64,000 nt of DNA from Firmicutes bacterium TM09-10. Lineage in GTDB: Bacteria > Bacillota > Clostridia > Lachnospirales > Lachnospiraceae. Under the pieces are notes generated by a model, which was given only the letters and a program-made list of their open reading frames with translations, ran no database searches and was not told where the DNA came from. The position numbers were made by a program, and so were the translations under genes. The DNA is taken from the NCBI GenBank assembly GCA_003481005.1, contig QUKC01000002.1:1-64000 (forward strand). The letters are read 5' to 3'. Shown one piece after another: positions 27,094-37,809 of the stretch. Positions within the stretch are counted from its first letter, which is position 1. Each line of letters starts with the position of its first letter.

Positions 27094-27975
27094 TTACTTT
27101 ACATGCTCGTGCGTAAACAGATGATACTGACAATATTCGTAGTTGCCGTTACACTTGGAGCAGAAACGGAATTCCAGATCGTCTCCGTCCAGCTCCGTTC
27201 TGCCGCAGATCGCGCATTTGTGCCGCGTAATCCCTTTCGTCTGCCCTGCCGACCGCATCTTCTGATGAAATTCCTGCTGCCGCTTGATCTGCCCCACTGA
27301 CAGATGCATCTTTCCTTTCGAGCGCAGGAAAAATACCAGGAAGTTCAACAGCGAGAAAATCACCACAATCCAGGTGGCGATACCACCCTGAATGCAGTTT
27401 ACCAGCAAAATGATGCCGTAAACGATACCGAGCCATTTGACCTTGATCGGAAAAAGAAACATCAGCAGCACCTGCACATCCGGGATGCTGGCCGCACATG
27501 CCAGGAAAATGGACATGTTGATATAATAGGTGGAAAACTGTCCAAAATATACTGCACTGCCGTTGTTTAACAGGTACAATCCTGTATACATCGTCGGCTG
27601 CGCACCCATCAGCACGCTGTAACCGCACAGGACAAAGGCGCCGAGGATCGTAAACAACAGACCGGAGAACAGATATACATTATATTTGTAGGTTCCCCAG
27701 ATACGCTCCAACAGACCGCCCAGCGAATAATACAGATACAGTGTGATCAGCACAAAGAAAATATTCGAGCTATCCGGCGGAATCAGGATCCAGGTGACCA
27801 GTCTCCAGACCTGCCCTTTTAATACGAGGAACGGATCGAGCATCAGGTACTGATACCCAGCCGGCACCAGAAACTGCATCAGATAACCGATTCCGTAACA
27901 GATAATCAGATAAAGTGTAAGATTCGGAATGGCGTATTTTTCCAGCTTCCGTCTCAGTCGATTCTGTTGATTCAT
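27094..27975 (-). CDS. Rhomboid-like membrane protein with zinc-ribbon tail
   Basis: This 293-residue protein has about six TM helices from residue 18 to 222, with the rhomboid-fold landmark GQVWRLVTWILIPP and a GGLLERIWGTYKYNVY segment. The catalytic Ser motif (GxSG) is not seen, so it may be an inactive rhomboid relative. The cytosolic tail ends in a zinc-ribbon-like set: CAICGRTELDGDD, FCSKCNGNYEYCQYH. Function unknown; the ribbon suggests binding of protein or nucleic acid. Confidence 0.75.
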   Translation of the reverse strand: MNQQNRLRRKLEKYAIPNLTLYLIICYGIGYLMQFLVPAGYQYLMLDPFLVLKGQVWRLVTWILIPPDSSNIFFVLITLYLYYSLGGLLERIWGTYKYNVYLFSGLLFTILGAFVLCGYSVLMGAQPTMYTGLYLLNNGSAVYFGQFSTYYINMSIFLACAASIPDVQVLLMFLFPIKVKWLGIVYGIILLVNCIQGGIATWIVVIFSLLNFLVFFLRSKGKMHLSVGQIKRQQEFHQKMRSAGQTKGITRHKCAICGRTELDGDDLEFRFCSKCNGNYEYCQYHLFTHEHVK

Positions 27976-28086
27976 AGGATTAAATTCCTTTCCTTCTATT
28001 ATAGCAGACGTATTTTTGCACGCCGCCGTTTCGGGTTTTCCATAAAAATTTATGAAAGACTGTGTTTATGATATCATTCCAACAAA

Positions 28087-28110
28087 AAAAAGGCAACGAT
28101 GTGCCTTTTT
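28087..28110. terminator. Bidirectional terminator-like hairpin
   Basis: AAAAAGGCA and TGCCTTTTT flank a 6-base loop in the 305-base gap 27976-28280. Besides this hairpin and the promoter at 28194, the gap holds nothing else that I can support. Confidence 0.7.
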
Positions 28111-28193
28111 ATTTTATCGTTTTTATAATTCTTTAAGAAATGGAAAGTTTCCCATTTCATACAAATTTTAGCAAATTTTTAGCAAATCACCGA

Positions 28194-28222
28194 TTGAAAC
28201 CTGAAAAATCCTGTCGTATAAT
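28194..28222 (+). promoter_or_regulatory. Promoter for the activase-like gene
   Basis: TTGAAA (28194-28199), a 17-base spacer and TATAAT (28217-28222) form a near-consensus sigma-A promoter about 58 bases before the start at 28281. Confidence 0.8.
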
Positions 28223-28280
28223 GATTCAGACTCAAAAAGAAGAACTATCACATTTAATAGGAAGAAAGTGACAATCGCTT

Positions 28281-31200
28281 ATGAATCAAATGCAATACAC
28301 CCTCGGAATCGACATCGGTTCCACCACAGTTAAAATCGCCATTCTGGACGAAAATCACCAGATCCTGTTCTCCGATTATAAACGGCATTTTGCCAACATT
28401 CAGGAGACTCTTTCTGACCTTCTGAAAGATGCCTATACAAAACTCGGCAATATCACCCTGCATCCGATGATCACCGGCTCCGGCGGTCTGACCCTTGCAA
28501 ACTATCTGCAGGTTCCTTTTGTGCAGGAGGTTATCGCTGTATCGACATCCCTGCAGGAGCTGGCACCCAAAACAGATGTTGCCATCGAACTTGGCGGAGA
28601 GGACGCCAAGATTATTTATTTCGAAAATGGGAATGTTGAGCAGCGTATGAACGGCATCTGCGCCGGCGGTACCGGTTCCTTCATCGACCAGATGGCTTCC
28701 CTGCTGCAGACAGACGCTGCCGGACTGAACGAATATGCAAAAGGCTACCGCTCCCTTTATACCATTGCGGCGCGCTGCGGCGTATTTGCAAAATCTGATA
28801 TCCAGCCGTTAATCAATGACGGCGCGACCAAAGAAGACCTTTCTGCTTCCATTTTCCAGGCAGTTGTCAATCAGACCATCAGCGGCCTTGCCTGCGGTAA
28901 GCCCATCCGCGGACATGTCGCATTTCTCGGCGGTCCGCTGCACTTTTTATCCGAACTGAAAAAAGCCTTCATCCGCACGCTGAACCTGGATGACGAACAC
29001 ATCATCGACACAGCCAATTCCCACCTTTTCGCCGCCATCGGTTCCGCCTTAAATGCAAAGGAGGATGTCTTTTACACGATGGAGGAAATGGTCAACAAGC
29101 TTTCCTCCGGCATCAAGATGGAATTTGAAGTAGAACGTATGGAGCCGTTGTTTGCCTCCCAGGAAGAATATGATGCCTTCTGCAAACGTCATGACAGCCA
29201 CTGCGTCAAAACCGCACCGCTCGAAACCTATACCGGTAACTGCTACCTGGGTATCGATGCAGGTTCCACAACGACAAAAGCGGCCCTCGTCGGAGAGGAC
29301 GGCTCTTTGCTGTACTCTTTTTATTCCAACAACAACGGCAGTCCGTTAAAGACCGCCATCGGTGCGATCCAGGATATCTATAAAAAGCTGCCCGCCGGTG
29401 CCAAAATCGTCCGTTCCTGTTCTACCGGCTACGGTGAAGCCCTGATGAAAGCCGCATTCTTGCTGGATGACGGTGAGGTTGAGACGGTTGCGCATTATTA
29501 CGCTGCTGCTTTCTTTGATCCGAAGGTAGACTGTATCCTCGATATCGGCGGTCAGGATATGAAATGTATCAAGATCAAAAATCAGACCGTAGACAGCGTA
29601 CAGTTAAACGAGGCATGTTCCTCCGGCTGCGGTTCCTTTATCGAGACGTTCGCAAAATCCTTAAACTACAGCGTTCAGGACTTCGCCAAGGCTGCGCTGT
29701 TTGCAGAACACCCCATCGATCTTGGTACGCGCTGTACCGTATTTATGAACTCCAAGGTAAAACAGGCGCAGAAGGAAGGCGCTTCCGTTTCCGATATTTC
29801 AGCCGGACTGGCTTATTCCGTTATCAAAAACGCGTTATTTAAAGTCATCAAGGTGTCCGATGCTTCCGAGCTGGGCAGTCAGATCGTCGTTCAGGGCGGT
29901 ACCTTCTATAACGATGCCGTACTGCGCAGCTTCGAAAAGATCGCAGGCTGTGAGGCGATCCGTCCCGACATCGCCGGCATCATGGGCGCGTTCGGCGCAG
30001 CTTTAATAGCGCGCGAGCATTACACGGATGGCTATCAGACCTCCATGCTTTCGATTGACGCGATCAATTCTCTGGAATTCGATACCAGCATGGCAAAATG
30101 TAAAGGCTGCACCAACAACTGTCGTCTGACAATCAACCGTTTCTCCGGCGGCCGTCAGTATATCTCCGGCAACCGCTGCGAGCGCGGCCTTGGCAAGCAG
30201 AAAAACCCGAACCAGGTACCGAACTTATTCGACTACAAATTAAATCGGCTGTTTTCCTACGAACCTCTGACCGCTGACCAGGCGCCCAGAGGACCCGTCG
30301 GCATCCCGCGCGTTTTAAATATGTACGAAAACTATCCGTTCTGGTTTACATTTTTTACAAAACTGGGCTATCAGGTCATCCTGTCCCCCGCTTCCAACCA
30401 CAACATTTATTCACTGGGCATCGAATCCATTCCCAGCGAATCCGAATGTTACCCGGCAAAGCTTGCTCACGGACATGTGACCTGGCTGATCAAACAGGGC
30501 GTTCCGTTCATCTTCTACCCTGCGCTGTTCTATGAAAGAAACGAGACCCCGGATGCCAACAACCACTACAACTGCCCGATCGTTACATCCTATTCGGAAA
30601 ATATCAAGAACAATGTGGAGGAAATTGGCCGCGGGGAAGTGAAATTTAGCAATCCCTTCCTGGCGTTTTCTTCCCTTGAAGTCGCTACCGAGGCGCTGAT
30701 CAAGGAGTTTTCTGACATTCCTGCAACAGAGGTCACTGCCGCAGCCCGCGCAGGCTGGGATGAAATGACAGCTGCCCGGGACGATATGCGCAAAAAAGGC
30801 GAAGAGGTCCTGGCGTGGATGGAGGCAAACCACAAACGCGGCATCGTGCTGGCAGGCCGTCCCTACCATGTCGATCCTGAAATCAACCACGGTATCCCGG
30901 AACTGATTACTTCCTACGGGCTGGCTGTCCTGACGGAGGATTCCGTTTCTCACCTCGGTCACCCGGACCGTCCGCTGATCGTTTCCGACCAGTGGATGTA
31001 TCACTCCCGCCTGTATGCGGCGGCAGCCTATGTCCGGACAAGGGACGATCTGGATCTGATCCAGTTAAACTCCTTTGGCTGCGGTCTGGACGCTGTTACC
31101 ACCGATCAGGTCAACGACATTCTCTCCGGCTCCGGCAAGATTTATACCTGTTTAAAGATCGACGAAGTCAACAACCTCGGTGCGGCAAGAATCCGTGTCC

Positions 31201-32528
31201 GCTCCCTGCTTTCTGCAATCCGTGTCCGCGAAAAGAAGCATCAGGAACGCAAGATCATGCCGACCAACTTAAACCGCGTCATCTTTACAGAAGAAATGCG
31301 CAAAGACTACACGATCCTCTGTCCGCAGATGTCCCCGATCCATTTCGATCTGCTGGAACCCGCTTTCCGGTCCTGCGGCTATAATTTCGAAGTATTAGAT
31401 AATGATAATCGTCATTCCGTTGACATTGGCTTAAAATACGTCAACAACGACGCCTGCTATCCGTCCCTGTGTGTTGTCGGCCAGATCATGGATGCCCTGC
31501 TTTCCGGTAAATATGACCTGCACAAGGTTGCGGTTGTTATCACCCAAACCGGCGGCGGCTGCCGTGCAACCAACTACATCGGTTTCATCCGCCGTGCATT
31601 GGAAAAAGCCGGTATGGAATACATTCCGGTCGTTTCCATCAACATGGGCGGCATTGAGACAAACCCCGGATTTAAACTGGATGCAAACCTTCTGACCCGT
31701 GCGGCCTTCGGTGCAATCTTCGGCGATATTTTCATGCGCTGTGTTTATCATATGCGCCCCTACGAAAAAGAGCCCGGCTCCGTCAACGCGGTTCATCAGA
31801 AGTGGATAAAAAAGTGCCAGAATTTCCTGTCCACGAAAAAGCTTCCGAACTACTTTACCTTCCGCAAAATGTGCCGTGAAATAGTGGAAGACTTTGACCG
31901 TATCCCGATCACAGACGAGAAAAAGCCCCGTGTCGGCATTGTCGGCGAGATCCTGGTTAAATTTGCCCCGGCAGCAAACAACCATCTGGTAGAACTGCTG
32001 GAATCGGAAGGCGCTGAAGCCGTTGTACCTGATCTGCTCGATTTCATGCTGTACTGCTTCTACAACCAGATTTACAAGGCAGAGCATCTCGGCACGAAAA
32101 AATCGACCGCCAAAATCGCTAAGATGGGGATCTGGGCAGTCGAAAAAATCCGCGGTGCGGCAACCGATGCGCTCAAAAAGAGTAAAAACTTCACACCGCC
32201 ATCTTCTATTTATGATCTGGTGTCCTACGCAGAGCCCATCGTATCCATCGGCAACCAGACCGGTGAAGGATGGTTTTTAACCGGCGAAATGGTCGAGCTG
32301 ATCCACGAGGGTGTCAATAATATCGTTTGCACCCAGCCCTTTGGCTGTCTGCCCAACCACGTTGTCGGCAAGGGTGTCATCAAAGAGCTTCGCCGCCGCT
32401 ACCCGCAGTCCAACGTCGTTGCCATCGACTATGACCCCGGTGCCAGTGAAGTAAACCAGTTGAACCGGATCAAACTGATGCTCTCTACCGCGCAGAAAAA
32501 CCTTAAAAAAGAACAGAACCTACGATAA
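28281..32528 (+). CDS. Giant 2-hydroxyacyl-CoA dehydratase activase-like protein
   Basis: This 1415-residue protein has two ASKHA ATPase domains of the BadF/BcrA activator type. The first opens [15 protein letters not shown] with cysteine loop CAGGTGSF (about residue 132). The second opens [15 protein letters not shown] with CSSGCGSF (about residue 453). [12 protein letters not shown] cysteine cluster near residue 612 follows, then a DUF2229-like part, and an HgdB-like C-terminal half with [16 protein letters not shown] and [14 protein letters not shown]. Activators of this family inject electrons into iron-sulfur dehydratases using ATP. This long fused form is widespread in Clostridia, but its substrate is not established to my knowledge. 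Confidence 0.9.
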   Translation: MNQMQYTLGIDIGSTTVKIAILDENHQILFSDYKRHFANIQETLSDLLKDAYTKLGNITLHPMITGSGGLTLANYLQVPFVQEVIAVSTSLQELAPKTDVAIELGGEDAKIIYFENGNVEQRMNGICAGGTGSFIDQMASLLQTDAAGLNEYAKGYRSLYTIAARCGVFAKSDIQPLINDGATKEDLSASIFQAVVNQTISGLACGKPIRGHVAFLGGPLHFLSELKKAFIRTLNLDDEHIIDTANSHLFAAIGSALNAKEDVFYTMEEMVNKLSSGIKMEFEVERMEPLFASQEEYDAFCKRHDSHCVKTAPLETYTGNCYLGIDAGSTTTKAALVGEDGSLLYSFYSNNNGSPLKTAIGAIQDIYKKLPAGAKIVRSCSTGYGEALMKAAFLLDDGEVETVAHYYAAAFFDPKVDCILDIGGQDMKCIKIKNQTVDSVQLNEACSSGCGSFIETFAKSLNYSVQDFAKAALFAEHPIDLGTRCTVFMNSKVKQAQKEGASVSDISAGLAYSVIKNALFKVIKVSDASELGSQIVVQGGTFYNDAVLRSFEKIAGCEAIRPDIAGIMGAFGAALIAREHYTDGYQTSMLSIDAINSLEFDTSMAKCKGCTNNCRLTINRFSGGRQYISGNRCERGLGKQKNPNQVPNLFDYKLNRLFSYEPLTADQAPRGPVGIPRVLNMYENYPFWFTFFTKLGYQVILSPASNHNIYSLGIESIPSESECYPAKLAHGHVTWLIKQGVPFIFYPALFYERNETPDANNHYNCPIVTSYSENIKNNVEEIGRGEVKFSNPFLAFSSLEVATEALIKEFSDIPATEVTAAARAGWDEMTAARDDMRKKGEEVLAWMEANHKRGIVLAGRPYHVDPEINHGIPELITSYGLAVLTEDSVSHLGHPDRPLIVSDQWMYHSRLYAAAAYVRTRDDLDLIQLNSFGCGLDAVTTDQVNDILSGSGKIYTCLKIDEVNNLGAARIRVRSLLSAIRVREKKHQERKIMPTNLNRVIFTEEMRKDYTILCPQMSPIHFDLLEPAFRSCGYNFEVLDNDNRHSVDIGLKYVNNDACYPSLCVVGQIMDALLSGKYDLHKVAVVITQTGGGCRATNYIGFIRRALEKAGMEYIPVVSINMGGIETNPGFKLDANLLTRAAFGAIFGDIFMRCVYHMRPYEKEPGSVNAVHQKWIKKCQNFLSTKKLPNYFTFRKMCREIVEDFDRIPITDEKKPRVGIVGEILVKFAPAANNHLVELLESEGAEAVVPDLLDFMLYCFYNQIYKAEHLGTKKSTAKIAKMGIWAVEKIRGAATDALKKSKNFTPPSSIYDLVSYAEPIVSIGNQTGEGWFLTGEMVELIHEGVNNIVCTQPFGCLPNHVVGKGVIKELRRRYPQSNVVAIDYDPGASEVNQLNRIKLMLSTAQKNLKKEQNLR

Positions 32529-32532
32529 TAAA

Positions 32533-32575
32533 ATACCGGGCTTCTAATGTTTTGAACGCATTGGAAGCCCGGTAT
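32533..32575. terminator. Bidirectional terminator
   Basis: ATACCGGGCTTCtAATG pairs with CATTgGAAGCCCGGTAT, followed by T5 on the plus strand. It lies between the convergent activase-like and AraC genes and can serve both. Confidence 0.85.
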
Positions 32576-32577
32576 TT

Positions 32578-33387
32578 TTATCCTTTCCGCATCTGCCTCC
32601 GATAAGTGCTGGGCGTCAGATTCATATGACGTTTGAAAAATTTACAGAAATAAAACTGATCGGAAAAATGCAGGATCTCAGCTATCTCTGCGATGCTGTA
32701 ATCCTCGGACAGGAGCATTCTGCAGGCCTGCCCTGCGACAAGCCGTTCCAGATATTCACCCGGAGAAATCCCGGTTTCTGCACGGAACCGGCGTGTGAGT
32801 GTGCTTTCCGAAACATGGAGCTGTTGTGCCAGCGTCCGCACATGTGTCGCCGCACTGACCGGATTCTGTGCCAGCTCAAACATCTGTCCGATTAAGGGGG
32901 AGTGTTCTTTTAACTCCTCCCCATCCAACTTTGCCTGCTCCAAAAATCCCGCAAGGGTTTCCCAAAGCATTCCCTGCAGCCGGATTGCATCCGTCATGGT
33001 TTCACTCTGATACAGTCCCTTGACCCTCGCAATTTCCCCTGTCTGTTCTTTTCGCTCATACAGCTGCCGGACCCCATACAATAAATCTGTTCCATCGCTG
33101 CAAAGTACATTCAGATGAAAAAAAAGCTGTTCCATTGAGGACTCGCAGAAATATCCAAAGGTCATGCCTGCCGGAACCAGCCAGACGCTCCCTTTTTTCA
33201 GGACAATTCTCTGACCGTTTACGGTCAGGATGCCCTCCCCGTCAACGATGTAATAAATGCGGGAAAACGGAGAACATACCTTCGGTTCCTTCCAGTCCTG
33301 CCCGACAATGGCATGTCCTGCATATATCATATTCAGCTCCAGATTTTTCCATATCCGGATCGCATTTTGATTCTGTGTGATCTGCAA
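32578..33387 (-). CDS. AraC-family transcriptional regulator
   Basis: This 269-residue regulator has an N-terminal cupin-like sensing domain (YYIVDGEGILTVNGQRIVLKK). The C-terminal double helix-turn-helix has VRTLAQQLHVSESTLTRRFR, then YSIAEIAEILHFSDQFYFCK and FFKRHMNLTPSTYRRQ. It is divergent from the GH29 fucosidase gene at 33547, with a 159-base shared gap. It probably activates that gene in response to a sugar, which is inference from layout and family. Confidence 0.92.
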   Translation of the reverse strand: MQITQNQNAIRIWKNLELNMIYAGHAIVGQDWKEPKVCSPFSRIYYIVDGEGILTVNGQRIVLKKGSVWLVPAGMTFGYFCESSMEQLFFHLNVLCSDGTDLLYGVRQLYERKEQTGEIARVKGLYQSETMTDAIRLQGMLWETLAGFLEQAKLDGEELKEHSPLIGQMFELAQNPVSAATHVRTLAQQLHVSESTLTRRFRAETGISPGEYLERLVAGQACRMLLSEDYSIAEIAEILHFSDQFYFCKFFKRHMNLTPSTYRRQMRKG

Positions 33388-33546
33388 GTTTTTCAGTCCT
33401 TTTCTATCTTTTTATCTTCTATCCGAGCTGCGTGAATATTCCATATTTTTACATCCTTTTGCCATGTTCCTGTTGCCCGGTATTTCTTACAATAATGCCA
33501 TAAGGATTCGTACTTTACAACACTTTTTGAAACGGAGGATTCTGCC

Positions 33547-34866
33547 ATGAGCAGCTACAAAACACTTCCCACCCCCGGCGATACCGCATGGTTTACCCAT
33601 GATCGCTTCGGCATGTTCATTCATTTCGGCTTATACGCCATGCCCGCACGCCACGAATGGGTCAAAAATTACGAAGAAATCCCGGAAGATCACTACGATC
33701 TCTATTTTAAACACTTTAACCCGGATCTGTACGACCCGAAGGAATGGGCAAGACAGGCAAAAGCGGCAGGCATGAAATATGTCGTCATGACAACAAAACA
33801 TCATGAGGGCTTCTGCCTTTTTGACAGCAAATATACCGATTACAAGTCCACCAACACCCTCTGCGGCAAAGACCTGATCCGCGAATATGTGGATGCGTTC
33901 CGTGCAGAAGGGCTCCATATCGGTTTTTATTACTCCCTGATCGACTGGCATCATCCGGAATTCCCGATTGATCCCTTACATCCCCGCAGAGATGATCCGG
34001 ACGCTTACGAGCAGAGCAAAGGCCGCGACATAAAAAAATATGCGCAGTACATGCGGGATCAGGTGACCGAGCTATTAACCAACTACGGTAAGATCGACAT
34101 CCTTTGGTTTGACTTCTCTTATTCCCAGAACAACGGAACCGGCGATAAAGCATGGCAGAAAGGCAAAGGTAAGGACGACTGGGAGGCAGAAAAGCTGATC
34201 GCAACCGCACGCGCCCTGCAGCCCCATATCATCATCGACAACCGCACAGAAATTGATCAGGATCTCTGGACACCCGAACAGTACGAGCCCGACCAGTGGG
34301 TACGCGATAAAAAGACCGGCGAGCTCGTTACCTGGGAAGCCTGCCACACCTTTTCCGGCTCCTGGGGATATTTCAGAGACGAACAGACCTGGAAATCTCC
34401 CGAAATGCTCATTCGCCTGCTCGTCAACACCGTTTCCCGCGGCGGCAACCTGCTGATGAACGTCGGCCCCACCTCCAGAGGCTATCTGGATTACCGCGCG
34501 GAAGAAGCCCTGAAGGTATTCGCTGACTGGATGAAATACAACAGCCGCTCGATTTATGGCTGCACGATGGCAGAACCAGAATTTAAAGAACCCAGAGATT
34601 GCCGCCTGACCCAGAGTGAAGACGGCAAACGTCTCTATCTGCATCTGTTCGCTTATCCCTTCGGCTATCTGCGCGTTCCCGGTCTTGGCGGCAAGGTGGA
34701 ATACGCACAGTTTTTGCATGACGGCAGCGAAGTCCGTTTCACCGACGGCACGGACTGCTTCTTCTTAACAGACGACCCGGAGGCTGCAAAGGATCTGGTC
34801 TTCTATGTTCCCAACGTAAAGCCCCATACCCTCGTCCCGGTCATTGAGATTTTCTTAAAAGACTGA
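33547..34866 (+). CDS. GH29 alpha-L-fucosidase, cytosolic
   Basis: The 439-residue enzyme removes alpha-linked L-fucose. Landmarks are RFGMFIHFGLYAMPARHEWV, MTTKHHEGFCLFDSKYTDY, GFYYSLIDWHHPEFP and the nucleophile region IDILWFDFSYS (Asp). No signal peptide is visible, so it should act on imported sugars. It lacks the C-terminal beta domain extensions of longer relatives. CGGAGG upstream supports the ATG. The divergent AraC gene is the likely regulator, and a terminator hairpin follows at 34901. Confidence 0.93.
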   Translation: MSSYKTLPTPGDTAWFTHDRFGMFIHFGLYAMPARHEWVKNYEEIPEDHYDLYFKHFNPDLYDPKEWARQAKAAGMKYVVMTTKHHEGFCLFDSKYTDYKSTNTLCGKDLIREYVDAFRAEGLHIGFYYSLIDWHHPEFPIDPLHPRRDDPDAYEQSKGRDIKKYAQYMRDQVTELLTNYGKIDILWFDFSYSQNNGTGDKAWQKGKGKDDWEAEKLIATARALQPHIIIDNRTEIDQDLWTPEQYEPDQWVRDKKTGELVTWEACHTFSGSWGYFRDEQTWKSPEMLIRLLVNTVSRGGNLLMNVGPTSRGYLDYRAEEALKVFADWMKYNSRSIYGCTMAEPEFKEPRDCRLTQSEDGKRLYLHLFAYPFGYLRVPGLGGKVEYAQFLHDGSEVRFTDGTDCFFLTDDPEAAKDLVFYVPNVKPHTLVPVIEIFLKD

Positions 34867-34900
34867 GTTGGTTTTTTTTCAAATCTGTAGTACAATAAAC

Positions 34901-34928
34901 AGGCTGATAGATCTTTTTCTGTCAGCCT
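34901..34928 (+). terminator. Terminator after the fucosidase gene
   Basis: AGGCTGAtAG and CTgTCAGCCT pair around a loop of T-rich bases, followed by ATTTTC. It lies 35 bases after the GH29 stop. Confidence 0.65.
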
Positions 34929-35000
34929 ATTTTCAATTCCTGACAACAGTTTTTTTATCCGCTGACGCTTTTTCAAGCCGTCTGCAGAACGGAGTGTATC

Positions 35001-36164
35001 ATGAAAAACTTCAAAGCCCGTCTGGCGGGAATCCTGGCATGTCTGCTTCTTTTTATCGTTCCACTGCAGGCAGATGCCGGATGGAACGCTTCCCCGCTTC
35101 CTGCCGCCTCTATCAACACAGTGTTCGGGGATTCCACCTACTTGAATCCGGAATGGATGACGAAAAAGGTGACCATCACCTGGAACGGAAACACCTGGAT
35201 GACCGGAATGGATGCATTTAAGGATATGCCAGTCCGCCTGACCAACAATAACGGCGCAATCGACTGCACCTTTTTAAACACGGCGGTTTTCCAGTCCTAC
35301 TTTTCCGCAATCAATGCATCTATCGCCTCCATGACGACGACAGCGGCAGTTCCGGTATTCGATAACGGCGCCGGAAGCTATATCCGCATAAGTGGCACTC
35401 AGCACATGGAAGCAGTCTCCTCGATGCCCGACTGGCTCGCCCAGATGCTCCATAACCTGATTCTGACCGGACAGTGCACCGATATCACGCTGGAATTAAA
35501 CGATTCCCTGATGACAAAGGTACTGGACAGTGGAACGGTTTCCACCAGCCCCGACTTTGTTCTGACGGGCACCTGTACCACCAGCTTTCAAACGAGCGGG
35601 GCAAACCGCAGCAATAACATCGTTGTTGGTGCGTCCCGGTTAAATAATCTGATTGTCCTGCCCGGCCAGACAGTTTCTGTCAGCGACACAATTCTGCCCA
35701 GGACCCGCGCAAACGGCTACAAAGAAGCCGGTGTCTATGTAAATGGTGCCCATACAACCGGTCTTGGCGGCGGTGTCTGCCAGATCTCCTCTACCGTTTA
35801 CAATGCGGTAAAAAATGCCGGCCTTACCGTCCTACAGCGCAATCCCCACAGCATGCCGGTAAACTATCTTCCCAAGGGTCTTGACGCAGCAATCGCTGCA
35901 GGCTCCAAGGATCTCAAATTCCGCAATGATTACACAACACCGGTTGTCCTGTATACCGACACCTCCAACAAGCACCTGACCGTCAACGTCCTTGTCTGGA
36001 GCCAGGAGCTTGCCGGACGCAGCTTTAAGCTATGGGCAAAGCAGACCGGTGCGCTGAGCGCCGACACTTACTTTACGACCTATCAGAATGGCAAAGAAGT
36101 CAGCACGCAGTTTGTCGGCACCTCCCGCTATAATCCCTACCGCGAAGCAGTAAACGACGACTGA
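35001..36164 (+). CDS. Exported VanW family protein
   Basis: This 387-residue protein has a signal peptide (MKNFKARLAGILACLLLFIV, cleavage likely after QADA). A beta-rich middle, possibly a PG_binding_4-like segment, is followed by a VanW domain: SRLNNLIVLPGQTVSVSD, GYKEAGVYVNGAHTTGLGGG, VCQISSTVYNAVKNAGL. VanW proteins are envelope proteins first seen in a vancomycin resistance cluster, with unclear biochemistry. No van genes are nearby, so resistance should not be assumed. ACGGAG precedes the ATG. Confidence 0.9.
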   Translation: MKNFKARLAGILACLLLFIVPLQADAGWNASPLPAASINTVFGDSTYLNPEWMTKKVTITWNGNTWMTGMDAFKDMPVRLTNNNGAIDCTFLNTAVFQSYFSAINASIASMTTTAAVPVFDNGAGSYIRISGTQHMEAVSSMPDWLAQMLHNLILTGQCTDITLELNDSLMTKVLDSGTVSTSPDFVLTGTCTTSFQTSGANRSNNIVVGASRLNNLIVLPGQTVSVSDTILPRTRANGYKEAGVYVNGAHTTGLGGGVCQISSTVYNAVKNAGLTVLQRNPHSMPVNYLPKGLDAAIAAGSKDLKFRNDYTTPVVLYTDTSNKHLTVNVLVWSQELAGRSFKLWAKQTGALSADTYFTTYQNGKEVSTQFVGTSRYNPYREAVNDD

Positions 36165-36176
36165 GCGGCTGACGCA

Positions 36177-36213
36177 AACAGCCGGGCGTTACTAAAAAAC
36201 GTCCGGCTGTTTA
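36177..36213. terminator. Bidirectional terminator
   Basis: AAACAGCCGGgCGTT pairs with AACGtCCGGCTGTTT. It sits between the convergent vanW-type gene and spoIVA. Confidence 0.8.
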
Positions 36214-36244
36214 TATCGCAGCGACCGTACAGACGCCAGCAACC

Positions 36245-37738
36245 TTAGATGATGATACACACCATCCCGCCCGTCGAATCGTTGACGATCTTTTGCATCG
36301 TATCCTGCAGCTTTTCCTGGCTTTCTTCCCCGATCATAGAAATCTTTGTACGAATCCCATCGTTGACCAGCTGCTCCACAGTTTTTCCGAAAATATTCGT
36401 TTCCCAGATGCCGTCCTGTTTTCCCGTCTCATCGATGTAACCGATCAGGTCTTTCGCCTGCTGCTCTGTCCCGACGATCGGGGCGATTTCCGTCACAACC
36501 GTTGCGCGGATAAAGTGTAAAGACGGACTTTCTGCACGGATTTTCACTCCGAACTTGTTTCCATGCCGGATGACCTCCGGCTGCTCCAGATGGATTTCCT
36601 CCCGGCACGGCAGCACCACTCCATATCCCTTTGTATGCACCGCCTCCATCGCAGACGCAACGCGGTCGTATTCCTGTTTTCTGCCGGAAAGCACGCGCAG
36701 TGTGTGCAGAAGCTCCTGCGCATTCTCAATTTTTTCCCCCGCATATTCACTGAGCATTTCATAATAATAGCGTTCTTCGATGTCTAAAAGCACCCGCACG
36801 CAGCCGTCCGCGAGATCAATCCGTTCCGTCATACATCTGCGGACATACTCCGAGGAAAGGACGATCGGATGCTCCGCCACGTCGCGGATCGTGCGAATTT
36901 TCCCGGTCAGCTCCCGAATTTTTTCGATCAGCCCGGTCTTTAACGGATGGGAAAATGGAAGCATTTCGACCCATTTCGGCATGTAAAATTCCACACGGCT
37001 GACCGGAAATTCATAGAGAATCTGCTCCATGATCTGCCGGATATCCTCTTCCGAAAGCTGCGCACAGTTGACCGGCATCGCAGCGACGCTATGCTGTTTT
37101 TCAATCCGCTCTGCTGCCTCCCGTGCGGTACGGCTTGACGGATGCGAGGAATTGACGAGCACCAGAAACGGCTTATGCAGCTTTTTTAATTCCGAAATCG
37201 CCTGATTTTCCGCATCCAGATAGGTTTCCTGCGGCAGATCAGAAAAGCTTCCGTCCGTCGTCACAACGACGCCGATCGTCGAATGGTCGGTGATAACTTT
37301 TCTTGTGCCCAGCTCTGCAGCCTGCGTAAAGGGAATCTCGTGATCGTACCACGGCGTTTTAACCAGCCGCTCTGCACCGTCCTCCAGATGTCCTGCAGCG
37401 CCCTCGACCATAAAGCCTACGCAGTCCACCAGACGAACGCGGATCGTAACCTCTCCCGCAAGCTTTAACTCTACCGCCTCCTGCGGGATAAATTTCGGCT
37501 CCGTCGTCGTGATCGTCCGTCCGCCTGCGCTCTGGGGCAGCTCATCCTGTGCCCGCGTTTTCTGCGCTGCATCTTCCATATAAGGAAGCACTGCAACATC
37601 CATAAAACGTTTAATAAAAGTCGATTTCCCGGTACGCACCGGCCCTACCACTCCTATGTAAATCTCCCCGCCTGTCCGCTTTTGCATATCGCGGTATAGA
37701 TTTTGTGTATCCAAATGATCCGACTGCAGATTTTCCAT
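36245..37738 (-). CDS. spoIVA: Stage IV sporulation protein A
   Basis: SpoIVA is the ATPase that polymerises on the forespore surface as the base of the spore coat. The 497-residue protein has the Walker A variant GVVGPVRTGKSTFIKRF near residue 33, then TITTTEPKFIPQEAV and VRLVDCVGFMVEGAAGH. The C-terminal region ends STGGMVCIII, as usual for the family. Its presence implies an endospore former. The ribosome binding site lies in the 3' arm of a strong hairpin (37744-37793). Confidence 0.96.
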   Translation of the reverse strand: MENLQSDHLDTQNLYRDMQKRTGGEIYIGVVGPVRTGKSTFIKRFMDVAVLPYMEDAAQKTRAQDELPQSAGGRTITTTEPKFIPQEAVELKLAGEVTIRVRLVDCVGFMVEGAAGHLEDGAERLVKTPWYDHEIPFTQAAELGTRKVITDHSTIGVVVTTDGSFSDLPQETYLDAENQAISELKKLHKPFLVLVNSSHPSSRTAREAAERIEKQHSVAAMPVNCAQLSEEDIRQIMEQILYEFPVSRVEFYMPKWVEMLPFSHPLKTGLIEKIRELTGKIRTIRDVAEHPIVLSSEYVRRCMTERIDLADGCVRVLLDIEERYYYEMLSEYAGEKIENAQELLHTLRVLSGRKQEYDRVASAMEAVHTKGYGVVLPCREEIHLEQPEVIRHGNKFGVKIRAESPSLHFIRATVVTEIAPIVGTEQQAKDLIGYIDETGKQDGIWETNIFGKTVEQLVNDGIRTKISMIGEESQEKLQDTMQKIVNDSTGGMVCIII

Positions 37739-37743
37739 ATAAA

Positions 37744-37793
37744 AAATCCCCTTCCGTCTGTGCTGTTACATGATATGCACCGGAAGGGGATTT
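37744..37793 (-). promoter_or_regulatory. Terminator-like hairpin covering the spoIVA ribosome binding site
   Basis: On the minus strand AAATCCCCTTCCG (37793-37781) pairs perfectly with CGGAAGGGGATTT (37756-37744) around a 24-base loop. The 3' arm includes AGGGGA, the only good ribosome binding site for the start at 37738. A run of six T follows the stem, as in an intrinsic terminator. It may block spoIVA translation or act as an attenuator. Confidence 0.65.
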
Positions 37794-37809
37794 CATTCAT
37801 TTCCTTTTT

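Noticed and set aside
33547..34866. Shared operon of the first GH29 gene with VanW
   Set aside because: A terminator hairpin at 34901 and a 134-base gap separate them, and the functions differ.
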